A stretch of 31,594 bases of DNA from an uncultured Porphyromonadaceae bacterium (GTDB lineage: Bacteria > Bacteroidota > Bacteroidia > Bacteroidales > Muribaculaceae). The notes below the pieces were generated by a model. It did not search any database, was not told where the DNA came from, and saw only the letters and a program-made list of their open reading frames with translations. The position numbers and the translations under genes are program-made. The stretch covers positions 1-31,594 of the forward strand of contig CABTZK010000023.1 in assembly GCA_902489275.1 (NCBI GenBank). The letters are read 5' to 3'. Every line of letters begins with the position of its first letter. Within the stretch, counting starts at the first letter, position 1. Below, in pieces: positions 14,876-23,700 of this stretch.

Positions 14876-16333
14876 ATGATGAAGCAAACCAAAATTGTGG
14901 CCTCTATCTCTGACTTGAGGTGTGAAGAGGACTTTATCAAGTCGCTCTATGACGCTGGCATGAACGTCGTGCGCATGAACACGGCTCATGGCACGCGCGA
15001 GGGCATGATGCGGCTGATTGCCAACGTGCGCAAGGTGAGCAACCGCATTGCCCTCCTGATTGACACCAAGGGCCCCGAAGTGCGAACCACCCGAATCGAC
15101 GGAGCCGATGAAATTTCCTACAAGGCTGGCGACCAAGTGAAAATGACGGGCAATCCCGACTTGCTCACCACGCGGGAGCAAATTGCGGTGAGCTACCCCA
15201 AGTTTGCCCAGGATTTGCACGCGGGCGACGACATCCTCATCGATGATGGCGAGATGGAGCTGAAAGTCGTCGAGGAGCGCGGCGACTGCTTGCTGTGCGA
15301 GGTGCTCAACGACTCGGTGCTGGGCAGCCGCAAGAGCGTGAACGTGCCCGGCGTGCGCATCAACCTGCCCTCGGTCACCGCCAAGGACAAGGCCAACATC
15401 GCCTTTGCCGTGGAACAAGGGCTGGATTTCGTGGCTCACTCGTTTGTGCGCAACTGCCAAGACGTGCTTGAGGTGCGCAAGATTCTTGACGACCTGCATT
15501 CCGACATTCAGATTATCGCCAAGATTGAAAACCAAGAGGGAGTCGACAAGATTGACGAGATTATCAAGGTGGCCGATGGCATCATGGTGGCGCGTGGCGA
15601 CCTGGGCATCGAGGTGCCGCAAGAGGAGATTCCGGGCATTCAGCGCGGCATCATCCGCAAGTGTGTGTTTGCCCGCAAGCCAGTGATTGTGGCCACGCAG
15701 ATGCTGCACACCATGATTCAGAACCCTCGTCCCACGCGTGCAGAGGTCACCGACATTGCCAACGCGATTTTTTCCAGCACCGATGCGGTGATGCTCTCAG
15801 GCGAGACAGCCTATGGCAAGCACCCGGTCGAGGCGGTGAAAACGATGGCCAGCGTGGCGCGCCAAGCCGAGAAAGACAAGATGCCCGACCAAAACATCAT
15901 CATGCACGTGGCCGACTCGCCCGACGTGACCGCGTTTCTGGCCAAGCAGGCCGTGAAAGCAACCGACTTGCTGCCCGTGAAAGCGATTATCACCGACAGC
16001 TTTTCGGGACGCACGGCGCGCTACTTGGCTGCCTACCGCGGCAAGTGGCCCGTGCTGGCTATTTGCCACACCGAGAAGACGATGCGCCGCCTGGCGCTGT
16101 CCTATGGCGTGTCCCCCATTTACCTGCCGGGCAAGAAAAACGGACAGGACTATTATATCGCGGCCCTGAATCTCCTGCTCGACAAAGGCTGGATTAAGCC
16201 TGGCGAAATGGTGGCCTACTTGAGCAGCGGCTTGCAAAGCACCCACACCACTTTCCTCGAGATCAACCGTGTCGCCGAGGTGCTTGAGGCGGCCAATCGC
16301 TACGTGCTGCCCAACAGCAACAAACTCATCTAA
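14876..16333 (+). CDS. pyk: Pyruvate kinase
   Basis: A 485-residue glycolytic enzyme converting phosphoenolpyruvate + ADP to pyruvate + ATP (EC 2.7.1.40). Recognised by LIDTKGPEVRT (61-71), the catalytic segment IIAKIENQEGV (213-223, Lys216 and metal-ligand Glu218), ADGIMVARGDLGIEV (233-247), and the MLSGETAYGKHP block. The B domain (about 75-165) and the C-terminal regulatory domain (about 350-475) are present. The usual NFSHG near residue 36 is NTAHG here, so the serine expected to help bind K+ is Ala; the Glu of KGPE linked to K+ dependence is kept. Two ATGs stand in tandem (14876, 14879). Transcribed alone; no strong terminator follows. Confidence 0.96.
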   Translation: MMKQTKIVASISDLRCEEDFIKSLYDAGMNVVRMNTAHGTREGMMRLIANVRKVSNRIALLIDTKGPEVRTTRIDGADEISYKAGDQVKMTGNPDLLTTREQIAVSYPKFAQDLHAGDDILIDDGEMELKVVEERGDCLLCEVLNDSVLGSRKSVNVPGVRINLPSVTAKDKANIAFAVEQGLDFVAHSFVRNCQDVLEVRKILDDLHSDIQIIAKIENQEGVDKIDEIIKVADGIMVARGDLGIEVPQEEIPGIQRGIIRKCVFARKPVIVATQMLHTMIQNPRPTRAEVTDIANAIFSSTDAVMLSGETAYGKHPVEAVKTMASVARQAEKDKMPDQNIIMHVADSPDVTAFLAKQAVKATDLLPVKAIITDSFSGRTARYLAAYRGKWPVLAICHTEKTMRRLALSYGVSPIYLPGKKNGQDYYIAALNLLLDKGWIKPGEMVAYLSSGLQSTHTTFLEINRVAEVLEAANRYVLPNSNKLI

Positions 16334-16381
16334 CCTGTGATTTTTCAAAAGGCGTGCTTCCTCCTTCTATCTGAAAATTGA

Positions 16382-16413
16382 TTTGCACGGCTCAAGAAAA
16401 GAACCTATCTTTG
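16382..16413 (+). promoter_or_regulatory. Promoter of the OsmC-like gene
   Basis: TTTG (16382-16385), 20 nt, TATCTTTG (16406-16413): a perfect Bacteroidetes promoter. It lies between pyk and the ATG at 16456 and excludes the longer reading frame that begins at 16378. Confidence 0.8.
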
Positions 16414-16455
16414 TCGAATCACATTGATTTACTCATTAATATAATAACAACAGAC

Positions 16456-16857
16456 ATGGCAATCATCACAACGAAGCATTTGGGCCAGTTCCGCACGGAG
16501 TCGACTGGCATGAAAAAAGGTGCAACGATCACCGATGCCCCTGCCCAATATGGCGGCAAGGGCGAGTATCCCACCCCTGTTGAAATCATGGCCGAGGCGC
16601 TTGCCGCTTGTGCCATGACCACGCTGTGCATGGCAGCCGCCAAGGCTGGCGTGAATACCGATGGCGCCGTGGTGGAGGTGGAAAACATCGAGCGCGACCC
16701 TGATGGCAGCGCTGTGAGCAGCATCACCCTTCATTTCCACTTGAGCGCGTCGATTCCCGAGCAGCAGCGCAAGCGGTTAGAGAGCTTCACGCAGCGCGGC
16801 TGCACTGTGGGCAACAGCTTGAAATCGAAAGGCAACTTCATTTTCGACTACGAGTAG
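16456..16857 (+). CDS. OsmC/Ohr-family peroxiredoxin-like protein
   Basis: A 133-residue cytosolic protein of the OsmC fold. Family members reduce organic hydroperoxides with a pair of cysteines. Here Cys52/Cys58 lie in the long central helix (LAACAMTTLCMAAAKAG) and Cys116 in GCTVGNSLK, the place of the second active-site Cys. The N-terminal strands (MAIITTKHLGQFRTE) match the family start. It has its own promoter and is followed by a strong hairpin. Whether it is OsmC, Ohr or the YhfA type cannot be decided by eye. Confidence 0.85.
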   Translation: MAIITTKHLGQFRTESTGMKKGATITDAPAQYGGKGEYPTPVEIMAEALAACAMTTLCMAAAKAGVNTDGAVVEVENIERDPDGSAVSSITLHFHLSASIPEQQRKRLESFTQRGCTVGNSLKSKGNFIFDYE

Positions 16858-16888
16858 GGGAGCGAGCGCCTTTCACGCGACACATAAA

Positions 16889-16937
16889 GAAAGTGTGCCA
16901 AAATCAACGTGTTTGGCACACTTTCTTTGTTCCTTTT
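16889..16937 (+). terminator. Strong terminator between osmC-like and adk
   Basis: Twelve-bp perfect stem GAAAGTGTGCCA (16889-16900) / TGGCACACTTTC (16914-16925), 13-nt loop, then TTTGTTCCTTTT. It ends the OsmC-like transcript and may also serve the convergent adk. Confidence 0.85.
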
Positions 16938-17006
16938 CGTGAACACAAGGCGGGGCTGGTGCGGCCACGCTCTAAAGGCCCTGGTGAGCGAGTGCGGCGA
17001 GGAGTG

Positions 17007-17582
17007 CTACAGCGCGTCGATTTCGCTTCGTATGCGCTCAAACACTTGCTCGGGAGAGTCCGTGCCCTTGATGTCGTGGAGCAGGCCCTTGCGGGCATAG
17101 AATTCCTTGAGTGGCGCGGTGCTGTTGTGGTACACTTTGAGGCGGTCGTTGATGGTCTCCATGTTGTCGTCGCTGCGGCCGCATTCCTTTCCGCGGTTGA
17201 GCAGGCGGGCCACCAAGATTTCCTCGGGCACGTCAAGGCCTATCACGGCGCTCACGCCCGTGCCGCGGTCGGCCAGCATCTTCTCTAAGGCCTCGGCCTG
17301 GGCAATGGTGCGGGGGAATCCGTCAAAAATCACGCCATTTTGGGCGTTGTCCTTGTTGTCGTCGACCACCGAGGCCAGGATGTGAATCATGAGGTCGTCG
17401 GGAATCAGTTGCCCTTTGTCGATAAATCCTTTTGCGGTTTTTCCAAGCTCGGTCCCTCGCTTGATGTGGTCGCGAAGCACGTCGCCCGTTGAGATGTGAA
17501 ACAAGCGGTAAGTCTTAATCAGGAGCTCGCTTTGCGTTCCTTTGCCAGAGCCAGGGGCTCCAAACATGACGATATTCAGCAT
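17007..17582 (-). CDS. adk: Adenylate kinase
   Basis: A 191-residue enzyme: ATP + AMP to 2 ADP (EC 2.7.4.3). The P-loop GAPGSGKGTQ lies at 8-17; the AMP-binding region has HISTGDVLRDHI and FDGFPRTIAQAE; LLNRGKECGRSDD sits where longer enzymes carry the LID insertion. It is therefore the short, LID-less type with no zinc-binding cysteines. It lies 43 bp downstream of hpt on the same strand, a purine-salvage operon in which GMP/IMP formation is followed by nucleotide balancing. Confidence 0.96.
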   Translation of the reverse strand: MLNIVMFGAPGSGKGTQSELLIKTYRLFHISTGDVLRDHIKRGTELGKTAKGFIDKGQLIPDDLMIHILASVVDDNKDNAQNGVIFDGFPRTIAQAEALEKMLADRGTGVSAVIGLDVPEEILVARLLNRGKECGRSDDNMETINDRLKVYHNSTAPLKEFYARKGLLHDIKGTDSPEQVFERIRSEIDAL

Positions 17583-17625
17583 ATCAGTTTCTTTTAATAA
17601 AATGGGTTGTGGTATAAATTCTTGT

Positions 17626-18168
17626 CTATTCGTTTTTCAGCACATAGATGTCGGGCAAGTTGCGCCCCAGGCCGTCAAGGTCCAGCCCATACCCAAGGAT
17701 GAACTTGGCGGGAATCTTGAAGCCCACATACTCGGGCGGGTTTCCCACCTCAAGGCTCTCGGGCTTGAACAGCAGCGAGGCCATGCGCACGCTCTTGGGG
17801 TTCAAGGCTTGAAGCCGCTTGCGCAAGCGGGATGCGGTGCCGCCCGTGTCAACGATGTCTTCGACGATAATGACCTCGCGCCCCTCGATCGGCTCGTTCA
17901 GACCCATGATTTCCTTGACCTCACCTGTTGACTGGGTGCCGTCGTAGGACTTGAAGCGAATAAACGTGATTTCCGATTCGGGAAGGTTGCATTCCCTGAA
18001 CAGGTCGGCAGCAAAAATGAACGCCCCATTTAAAACACACAGGAAAATGGGGGTTTTAGTTTCAAGGTCGCGCTTGATTTCTTGAGCAACACGTCTCACT
18101 TGCTTCCCAATCTCTTCTCTCGTGAGATAGGGCTCAAAGACAAGATCCTTAACAACGACTTCTTCCAT
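17626..18168 (-). CDS. hpt: Hypoxanthine phosphoribosyltransferase
   Basis: A 180-residue purine-salvage enzyme joining hypoxanthine (and guanine) to PRPP (EC 2.4.2.8). The type I PRPP-binding motif VIIVEDIVDTGGT is at about 98-110. The base-specificity loop includes FKIPAKFILGYGLDLDGLGRN near the C-terminus, and the LNGAFIFAADL segment is typical of HGPRTs. It is the first gene of the hpt-adk operon, driven by a near-perfect promoter at 18194-18224 and divergent from nnr. Confidence 0.95.
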   Translation of the reverse strand: MEEVVVKDLVFEPYLTREEIGKQVRRVAQEIKRDLETKTPIFLCVLNGAFIFAADLFRECNLPESEITFIRFKSYDGTQSTGEVKEIMGLNEPIEGREVIIVEDIVDTGGTASRLRKRLQALNPKSVRMASLLFKPESLEVGNPPEYVGFKIPAKFILGYGLDLDGLGRNLPDIYVLKNE

Positions 18169-18193
18169 AAGCTTGATTAAAGAAACATTGCCA

Positions 18194-18224
18194 CAAAGTT
18201 AGGAAAGTTTGAGGTCTCTGCAAA
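18194..18224 (-). promoter_or_regulatory. hpt-adk promoter
   Basis: Minus strand: TTTG (18224-18221), 19 nt, TAACTTTG (18201-18194). Both boxes match the consensus. Confidence 0.8.
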
Positions 18225-18270
18225 ATTTTCCGAGTACATAAGCAAAAAATCGTTATATTTTTTCAAAAAC

Positions 18271-18303
18271 CTTGACAAGCGAAAGAAAAAAGGCTTAAAT
18301 TTG
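18271..18303 (+). promoter_or_regulatory. nnr promoter
   Basis: CTTG (18271-18274), 21 nt, TAAATTTG (18296-18303), with a perfect -7 box. It stands back to back with the hpt promoter, and the predicted leader is about 40 nt. Confidence 0.75.
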
Positions 18304-18351
18304 TAGTTCAAATCAAGCACAAAGCATTTTGCAACGAAATATTGCAGACCT

Positions 18352-19884
18352 ATGAAGATTTTTACGACCGAAGGCATTCGGAAGATCGACGAGGCGACCA
18401 TCGAGGCTCAAAACATTTCGATGATCGACCTCATGGAGCGTGCGGCATCGGCGGTGGCCTACGAGATTATCTCGCGCTGGCGACCCTCGAAGCGTATGGT
18501 CATCTTTGCCGGCCCGGGCAATAACGGCGGCGACGCGCTGGCAGTGGCACGCATGCTGGCCGAGCAGGGCTATCGCTCCGAAGTGTACCTGTTTAACATC
18601 AAGTCGTCGCACCTCACGCCCTGCTGCTCAACCAACAAAGACCGCTTGGAGGGCATTGACGGCATTGAGTTCAACGAGGTGGTAGACACGTTTAGCCCGC
18701 CCGAACTCGGTCCCGACGACGTGGTCATCGACGGCCTGTTTGGCTCGGGACTGCGCAACCCCCTCAAGGGTGGCTATGCGGCGTTGGTGCAGTACATCAA
18801 CGACTCGCGCTCCTGCGTCGTGTCGATTGACGTGCCTTCGGGGCTCTTTGGCGAGTGGAACATGGGGAGCGACCATCGCAACATCGTCAAAGCCTCGCTC
18901 ACGCTGGCTTTCCAGTTCAAGCGCCTGTCGTTCTTCTTTGCCGAGAATGCCCAGTATGTGGGTGAGGTGAAAGTGCTTGACCTTGACATGGACCAGGAGG
19001 CGATTGTGCGCACGACCACCAATTTCTACTTGATTGAGCGTGAGGATGTGAAGCAGAACATGAGGTCGCACAACCCGTTTATCAATAAATATGACAACGG
19101 CACGGTGTTTCTCGTCTCGGGCAGCTATGGCATGATGGGAGCCGCTCTCATGGCCTCGCGCGCCGCTACGCGCGCTGGGGCCGGGCTTGTGACGGTGCAT
19201 GCCCCCCGATGTGGCTTCATGCCCTTGTCTACTGCTGTGCCCGAGGTGCTCTTTGAGGCCGATCGCAACGAGATTTTCACCACCCACATCGACTTGCACC
19301 ACCGCTATAGCGTGGTAGCGCTCGGACCTGGCATGGGCACGGCCGAGGAGACGGTCGATGCAATTGACGCGTTCTTGAAGAGTTACCGGCAGCCTTGCAT
19401 CCTCGATGCCGATGCGCTCAATTGCATCTCGATGCGCTCTATCTTGCTGCGAAGCATCCCCCGGGGCTCGATCCTCACCCCCCACGAGGCCGAGTTTGAC
19501 CGCCTCTTTGGCGAACACAGCAGCGACGAGGAGCGGCTCAAGAAAGCCATCGACGTGTCGAAACTTTATGAGATTACCATTGTGCTCAAGGGACACTACA
19601 CCATGACGGTGCGCCCCGATGGCAAGGTCTACATCAACAGCAGCGGCAACGCTGGCATGGCGACCGCTGGATCGGGCGACGTGCTCACGGGCGTGATAGC
19701 CGCCTTTATTGCCCAGGGCTATTCGCCCGACTGGGGCGTGGTACTGGGCGTTTACATTCACGGATTGGCTGGCGACCTCGCTGTGCAGGAACAAGGCACT
19801 CACGGCTTGATTGCGCCCGACATTGCCAATGCTGTGGGGAAAGCCATTCACAGCCTCATGCGCAAAGCCGACGGTTCAGAGTAG
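18352..19884 (+). CDS. nnr: Bifunctional NAD(P)H-hydrate epimerase / ADP-dependent dehydratase
   Basis: A 510-residue metabolite-repair enzyme that restores NADH and NADPH from their hydrated forms. The N-terminal epimerase (about 1-215) has FAGPGNNGGDALAVARML and DGLFGSGLRNPL. The C-terminal ribokinase-like dehydratase (about 225-505) has SGSYGMMGAALMASRAATRA near its start, ILDADALN, LTPHEAEF, and the catalytic NAGMATAGSGDVLTGVIAA. Both halves look complete. A CDF transporter gene follows after 43 bp. The pairing appears to be an operon of convenience. Confidence 0.95.
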   Translation: MKIFTTEGIRKIDEATIEAQNISMIDLMERAASAVAYEIISRWRPSKRMVIFAGPGNNGGDALAVARMLAEQGYRSEVYLFNIKSSHLTPCCSTNKDRLEGIDGIEFNEVVDTFSPPELGPDDVVIDGLFGSGLRNPLKGGYAALVQYINDSRSCVVSIDVPSGLFGEWNMGSDHRNIVKASLTLAFQFKRLSFFFAENAQYVGEVKVLDLDMDQEAIVRTTTNFYLIEREDVKQNMRSHNPFINKYDNGTVFLVSGSYGMMGAALMASRAATRAGAGLVTVHAPRCGFMPLSTAVPEVLFEADRNEIFTTHIDLHHRYSVVALGPGMGTAEETVDAIDAFLKSYRQPCILDADALNCISMRSILLRSIPRGSILTPHEAEFDRLFGEHSSDEERLKKAIDVSKLYEITIVLKGHYTMTVRPDGKVYINSSGNAGMATAGSGDVLTGVIAAFIAQGYSPDWGVVLGVYIHGLAGDLAVQEQGTHGLIAPDIANAVGKAIHSLMRKADGSE

Positions 19885-19927
19885 CCCTTGGCCTTGTTGC
19901 GCTGATTTAAATGACAACACACGCTCC

Positions 19928-20887
19928 ATGGTGACGCAGGACATGACTTTAACCGCCGAGCAACGCGCTTGCGCCGCGCAACGTTGCACGTGGGTGGGCT
20001 TCGCATGCAACGGCGTGCTTTCCATCCTCAAGATTCTGGCAGGCATTGTGGCCCACTCGAGCGCCATGGTGGCCGATGGCGTGCACAGCATCAGTGATTT
20101 CCTTACCGACATCATTGTCATCATCTTTGTGGGCGTGAGCGCCAAAGGCATCGACGAGAGTTATCGCTATGGCCATGGAAAATATGAGACATTTGCCACT
20201 TTCCTGATTGCCGTGGCGTTTGCCGCTGTGTCAGCAGGGCTGTTCTATGGCGGCGCGACCAAGGTGTATGCCGCTCTCAACGGCATCCATCCCGGCGCTC
20301 CCGGAAAGGTCGCCCTGTGGGCTGCCGTCCTGTCCATTGTTTCAAAGGAGGCGCTGTATCGCTACACGCGCCATGTGGGTGTCAAGTTAGAGAGCATGGC
20401 GCTGGAGGCTAACGCATGGCATCATCGCAGCGACGCTTTCTCCAGCGTTGCGACGCTTTTGGGCATTGGCGGAGCCATTTTCCTGAACGAGCAATGGCGC
20501 GTCCTCGACCCCCTGGCCGGCATGGCCGTGAGCGTGTTTATCATGGTGGTGGCGTGGAGGCTGGCTAAGCCGGCTGTGCAGGAATTGCTTGAGGTGTCGC
20601 TGCCCGACGAGGACATGGAGCGCATCTGCTCGGCGATTGCCCGCACCCCGGGCGTGAGGGGCTATCACAACTTGCGCAGCCGTCACAACGGGAGCACCCA
20701 TATCGTTGACCTTCACATCAAGGTTGACGGCAATCTCTCGGTCACGCAGGCGCATGACATTGCCAGCGCGGTGGAGCAGCAATTGCGCAACGAGTTGGGC
20801 CACGTGATAGCCAACATCCACATCGAGCCCTATAAGGGCGAGTGCGTCGACTCAAACGGCCGATGCAGCAAGTTGGTTGGATTTTGA
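19928..20887 (+). CDS. Cation diffusion facilitator (CDF) family metal exporter
   Basis: About 319 residues with six predicted membrane helices and a C-terminal cytoplasmic metal-binding domain (ending HVIANIHIEPYKGE). Transport-site residues are visible in helix 2 (ADGVHSISDFLTD, an HxxxD pair) and helix 5 (ANAWHHRSDAFSS, an HxxxD pair). It probably exports Zn2+ or a similar divalent ion by proton exchange; the metal cannot be fixed by eye. The frame is open further upstream, but those residues overlap nnr and look unlike a CDF. ATG 19928 is chosen, with 19943 possible. Confidence 0.88.
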   Translation: MVTQDMTLTAEQRACAAQRCTWVGFACNGVLSILKILAGIVAHSSAMVADGVHSISDFLTDIIVIIFVGVSAKGIDESYRYGHGKYETFATFLIAVAFAAVSAGLFYGGATKVYAALNGIHPGAPGKVALWAAVLSIVSKEALYRYTRHVGVKLESMALEANAWHHRSDAFSSVATLLGIGGAIFLNEQWRVLDPLAGMAVSVFIMVVAWRLAKPAVQELLEVSLPDEDMERICSAIARTPGVRGYHNLRSRHNGSTHIVDLHIKVDGNLSVTQAHDIASAVEQQLRNELGHVIANIHIEPYKGECVDSNGRCSKLVGF

Positions 20888-20928
20888 CCTCGTTTTTTTT
20901 CAAGGGAATCGTGTTTTTAGCATTCTCG

Positions 20929-20960
20929 CTTGCAGGTGACGAGCATTTTGCGTATATTTA
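20929..20960 (+). promoter_or_regulatory. Promoter of the ATPase-Toprim gene
   Basis: CTTG (20929-20932), 20 nt, TATATTTA (20953-20960), one mismatch in each box. The start codon is 33 nt downstream. Confidence 0.55.
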
Positions 20961-20993
20961 CGAAGTCATTTATTTATCAATCGCTTTTGTTCT

Positions 20994-22610
20994 ATGGAAA
21001 TTCTATTGCCACCCAAATCAAATTGCCAGAATGCAGCCGTCTTGTCCGGTGCGCGGCAAATCACAGTGATCGGAGCCAACGGGTCAGGCAAAACGCAGTT
21101 TTGCAATTGGCTGATGCAGCAAGTGGGCGACCAAGCCTACCACATCTCGGCGCTAAGGGCGCTCTACGCTTTTTCGCCCATCCCTCAACGCAAAGGGTCA
21201 ATCGAGGCGATGTTTAAGCACATGAATGATGTGTCACAATACAACAAAGGCACCGCCATTACCGAATTTGACCAGCTATTCTACATCATGATGGTCGATG
21301 AGTTTCGGGATTTAATGAACTATAAGGCCAAGCTGCTGATGCATGAGCAGGCCGAGTTCCCCAAGACGAAACTCGACACGGTGGTCAAGATGTGGCAAGA
21401 GATTTTCCCCAAAAACAAGATTCTGCGAGAGAATGGCAAGATTCTGTTCTCCAACGAGGGCCATGAGGACCTCTACACGTCGCTGCGCTTGAGCGATGGC
21501 GAGAAAAGCGTGCTCTACTACATCGGGGCGGTGCTCTACGCCATGCCCCAGGCCGTGATTCTCGTTGACGACCCAGAGGTGTTTATCCACCAGTCAATGA
21601 TGGCCACGCTGTGGAACGTGATTGAGCAGATGCGCCCCGATTGCACCTTTATCTACAACACGCATGACTTGAGCTTCGTGCAAAGCCGCATCGACAATAC
21701 CAGCATCTGGGTGAAGAACTTTGACCCTGCCGAGAAAACGTGGGAGTACGAGGTGCTCGATAAAGGCGGGCAGCTTGACGACGCGCTCTATTACGACATC
21801 TTGGGCAGCCGCAAGCCCGTGCTTTTCATCGAGGGCGACGAGACCCACAGCCTTGATTCAAGACTGTATCCGCTCATTTTCCAGGAATACACCGTGAAGC
21901 CGCTGGGCAGCTGCAACAAGGTGATTGAGAGCGTGCGATCGTTCAATGACTTGAAGGGCTTTCACCATCTTGACAGCTGGGGCATTGTCGATCGTGATCG
22001 CCGAGGCGAGCAGGAAGTGCGCTACTTGCGCAACAAAAAGATACTGGTGCCTAATGTGGCCGAGATCGAGAACATCATGATGCTGGAGGGCGTGATTCGC
22101 ACCGTGGCGCGCCATCGCCACCGCAACGAGAATGAGGTGTTTTTCAGGGTGAAGCAGGCCGTGATAGGCATGTTCAAAAACCAGCTCAAGCAGCAGGCGC
22201 TCATGCACGTGCGGCATCGCGTGAAACAGTACGTGAGCCTGCGCGTCGATGCCAAGTTCCGCAATATCAATGCGCTGGAGGATCACCTGGTTGACCTGCT
22301 CAACGAACTTAATCCGCGGGGCATGTATGAAGCGATATGCCGCGAGTTTCACGATTACCTTGCCGACGGCGACTATAACCAGATCTTGCGTGTGTTCAAC
22401 CAGAAACAGATCCTTAGCGAAAGCAATGTGGCGGGGTTGTGCGGCCTGCAGAACAAGGACGGATATGTGAAACAGATTCTTAACATCCTCAAGGCTGACG
22501 GGTGCGATGCCGACAGTATTCGCGCGGCTGTCAAGCGCTGCTTTGGTCTCAGGCCAAACGATGAGCTCCAAGAGGAGTCGATATCAATCGCCAGCCGGCA
22601 GCAAGAATAG
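20994..22610 (+). CDS. Fused ABC/AAA ATPase - Toprim (DUF4435-like) protein
   Basis: A single 538-residue chain. Residues 1-265 form an ABC-type ATPase of the OLD/AAA_15 kind: Walker A GANGSGKT (27-34), signature LSDGEKS (167-173), Walker B with AVILVDDPEVFIH (187-199) and switch His in NTHDLSF (224). Residues about 270-538 resemble DUF4435/Toprim: VLFIEGDE (Glu280), GIVDRDRRG (Asp333, Asp335), VAEIENIMML (357-364), the acidic metal-binding set of Toprim nucleases. OLD nucleases and the PARIS AriA/AriB pair use this combination in phage defence. This gene, however, stands alone with its own promoter among core genes, and an ordinary nucleic-acid-repair or RNA-processing role is also possible. 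No phage-defence neighbours are visible. Confidence 0.75.
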   Translation: MEILLPPKSNCQNAAVLSGARQITVIGANGSGKTQFCNWLMQQVGDQAYHISALRALYAFSPIPQRKGSIEAMFKHMNDVSQYNKGTAITEFDQLFYIMMVDEFRDLMNYKAKLLMHEQAEFPKTKLDTVVKMWQEIFPKNKILRENGKILFSNEGHEDLYTSLRLSDGEKSVLYYIGAVLYAMPQAVILVDDPEVFIHQSMMATLWNVIEQMRPDCTFIYNTHDLSFVQSRIDNTSIWVKNFDPAEKTWEYEVLDKGGQLDDALYYDILGSRKPVLFIEGDETHSLDSRLYPLIFQEYTVKPLGSCNKVIESVRSFNDLKGFHHLDSWGIVDRDRRGEQEVRYLRNKKILVPNVAEIENIMMLEGVIRTVARHRHRNENEVFFRVKQAVIGMFKNQLKQQALMHVRHRVKQYVSLRVDAKFRNINALEDHLVDLLNELNPRGMYEAICREFHDYLADGDYNQILRVFNQKQILSESNVAGLCGLQNKDGYVKQILNILKADGCDADSIRAAVKRCFGLRPNDELQEESISIASRQQE

Positions 22611-22677
22611 AAGGACCGCCGCCCCAGCACGGCGATAGGTGACCTTGCTGGAATTGGCCTTGTTGTAGTTTGCCTTA

Positions 22678-22721
22678 AAAAAATCGAGGAGCACATGTCA
22701 ATCACGACATTGTGTTCCTCG
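22678..22721 (-). terminator. Terminator of the NlpC/P60 gene
   Basis: Stem CGAGGAGCACA (22685-22695) / TGTGTTCCTCG (22711-22721) with one mismatch. On the minus strand it is followed by ATTTTTTT, 37 nt past the gene's stop. Confidence 0.75.
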
Positions 22722-22757
22722 GCGGATGTTATCCTGAAACTTATATGATGAAAAGCC

Positions 22758-23321
22758 TTATTCAATGACTCGGCAAGCGCTCACGTATCGCGAGCGGTAA
22801 TAGGACTCTGTCGAGTTGCTGGTACGCACCCCCGTGCTGCAAGCAGCGTGGATAAAGGTGAACGTGCCGCTGCCATTGTCGGCCTCGGTGACGATGCCCA
22901 CGTGCCCAATGCCGCCACGGCCAGCGCGGCCGTTGAAAAACACCAGGTCGCCTGGCTTCAGCTCGTTGCGCGCCACGCGGCGCCCATTGTTGATTTGCCC
23001 GCGTGAGGTGCGGTCGAGGCGATAGCCCATGTGCTTGTAGACGTAGCTGGTGAATCCCGAGCAGTCAAAGCCCTTGGGGCTCATTGCGCCATACACATAG
23101 GGAACGCCACGAAATTGAAACGCGTAGTTGAGCAGCTGCTTCACTTGATCGCTGGGTGTGTTGTTGATGGGTGCGTTGACGAGTTGCTCAGCCACAGTGC
23201 AGCCACGGTTTGGCTTCACGTTGTGGTGAATGCGCTGGGCATGGGCTGTTGCGCAAGTAGCCATCAACAGCAGGGTAAGAACAGAACGGGTAAGCCAACG
23301 GCAGGATTGGAATGTCTTCAT
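22758..23321 (-). CDS. Secreted NlpC/P60 (C40) peptidoglycan endopeptidase
   Basis: A 187-residue protein with a signal peptide (MKTFQ..., cleavage after AHA near residue 28, giving Gln at +1). The C40 domain spans about 60-187. The catalytic triad is visible as Cys87 in GFDCSGF, His140 in GHVGIV and His158 in FIHAA. It should cut the stem peptide of cell-wall peptidoglycan between D-Glu and the diamino acid. The frame stays open upstream to 23483, but the promoter (boxes at 23453-23484) lies there and the extra residues are not a signal peptide. MKTF at 23321 is therefore the start. Confidence 0.9.
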   Translation of the reverse strand: MKTFQSCRWLTRSVLTLLLMATCATAHAQRIHHNVKPNRGCTVAEQLVNAPINNTPSDQVKQLLNYAFQFRGVPYVYGAMSPKGFDCSGFTSYVYKHMGYRLDRTSRGQINNGRRVARNELKPGDLVFFNGRAGRGGIGHVGIVTEADNGSGTFTFIHAACSTGVRTSNSTESYYRSRYVSACRVIE

Positions 23322-23700
23322 TTTAAAGTCATCATGTTGTGGAGCGTAAACTCCAAAATCGTATAAAACAATGTGTTGAACACGTAGGGACCTTGTACCT
23401 TTATCGCTAAAGCAGGCCCTCAAAAGGAAAGCGGATTTCCTGTTTCGCGGGACAAATTTATGCAATGCCAGGATTTTTACCAAATGAGAAAAACACTCTT
23501 AAACATTTACTTTTGTAAACCACCAGTCACGGTTTTTCCCCTAAATAACGGCATATTGGTTTTTTAACACGGTTTGATTTGCCAAATTGTTAAAACGCAA
23601 AACTTAAAAAATAACACATTTTAACAAAAACACATTTTTCAAAACACCGATGAATCCACATGCGCCTGGCTCGGAAGTGCGGGCTTTGCCGGGGCGTGGC
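23322..23700. other. Intergenic region upstream of the NlpC/P60 gene
   Basis: It holds that gene's promoter and long leader, then about 215 bp of very AT-rich DNA (23485-23700) up to the 3' end of the next minus-strand gene. I see no gene and no clear terminator hairpin for the 23701-25278 gene. Confidence 0.6.
23453..23484 (-). promoter_or_regulatory. Promoter of the NlpC/P60 gene
   Basis: Minus strand: TTTG (23484-23481), 20 nt, TAAATTTG (23460-23453), both perfect. The transcription start would fall near 23446, leaving an unusually long leader of about 125 nt before the ATG. Confidence 0.8.
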
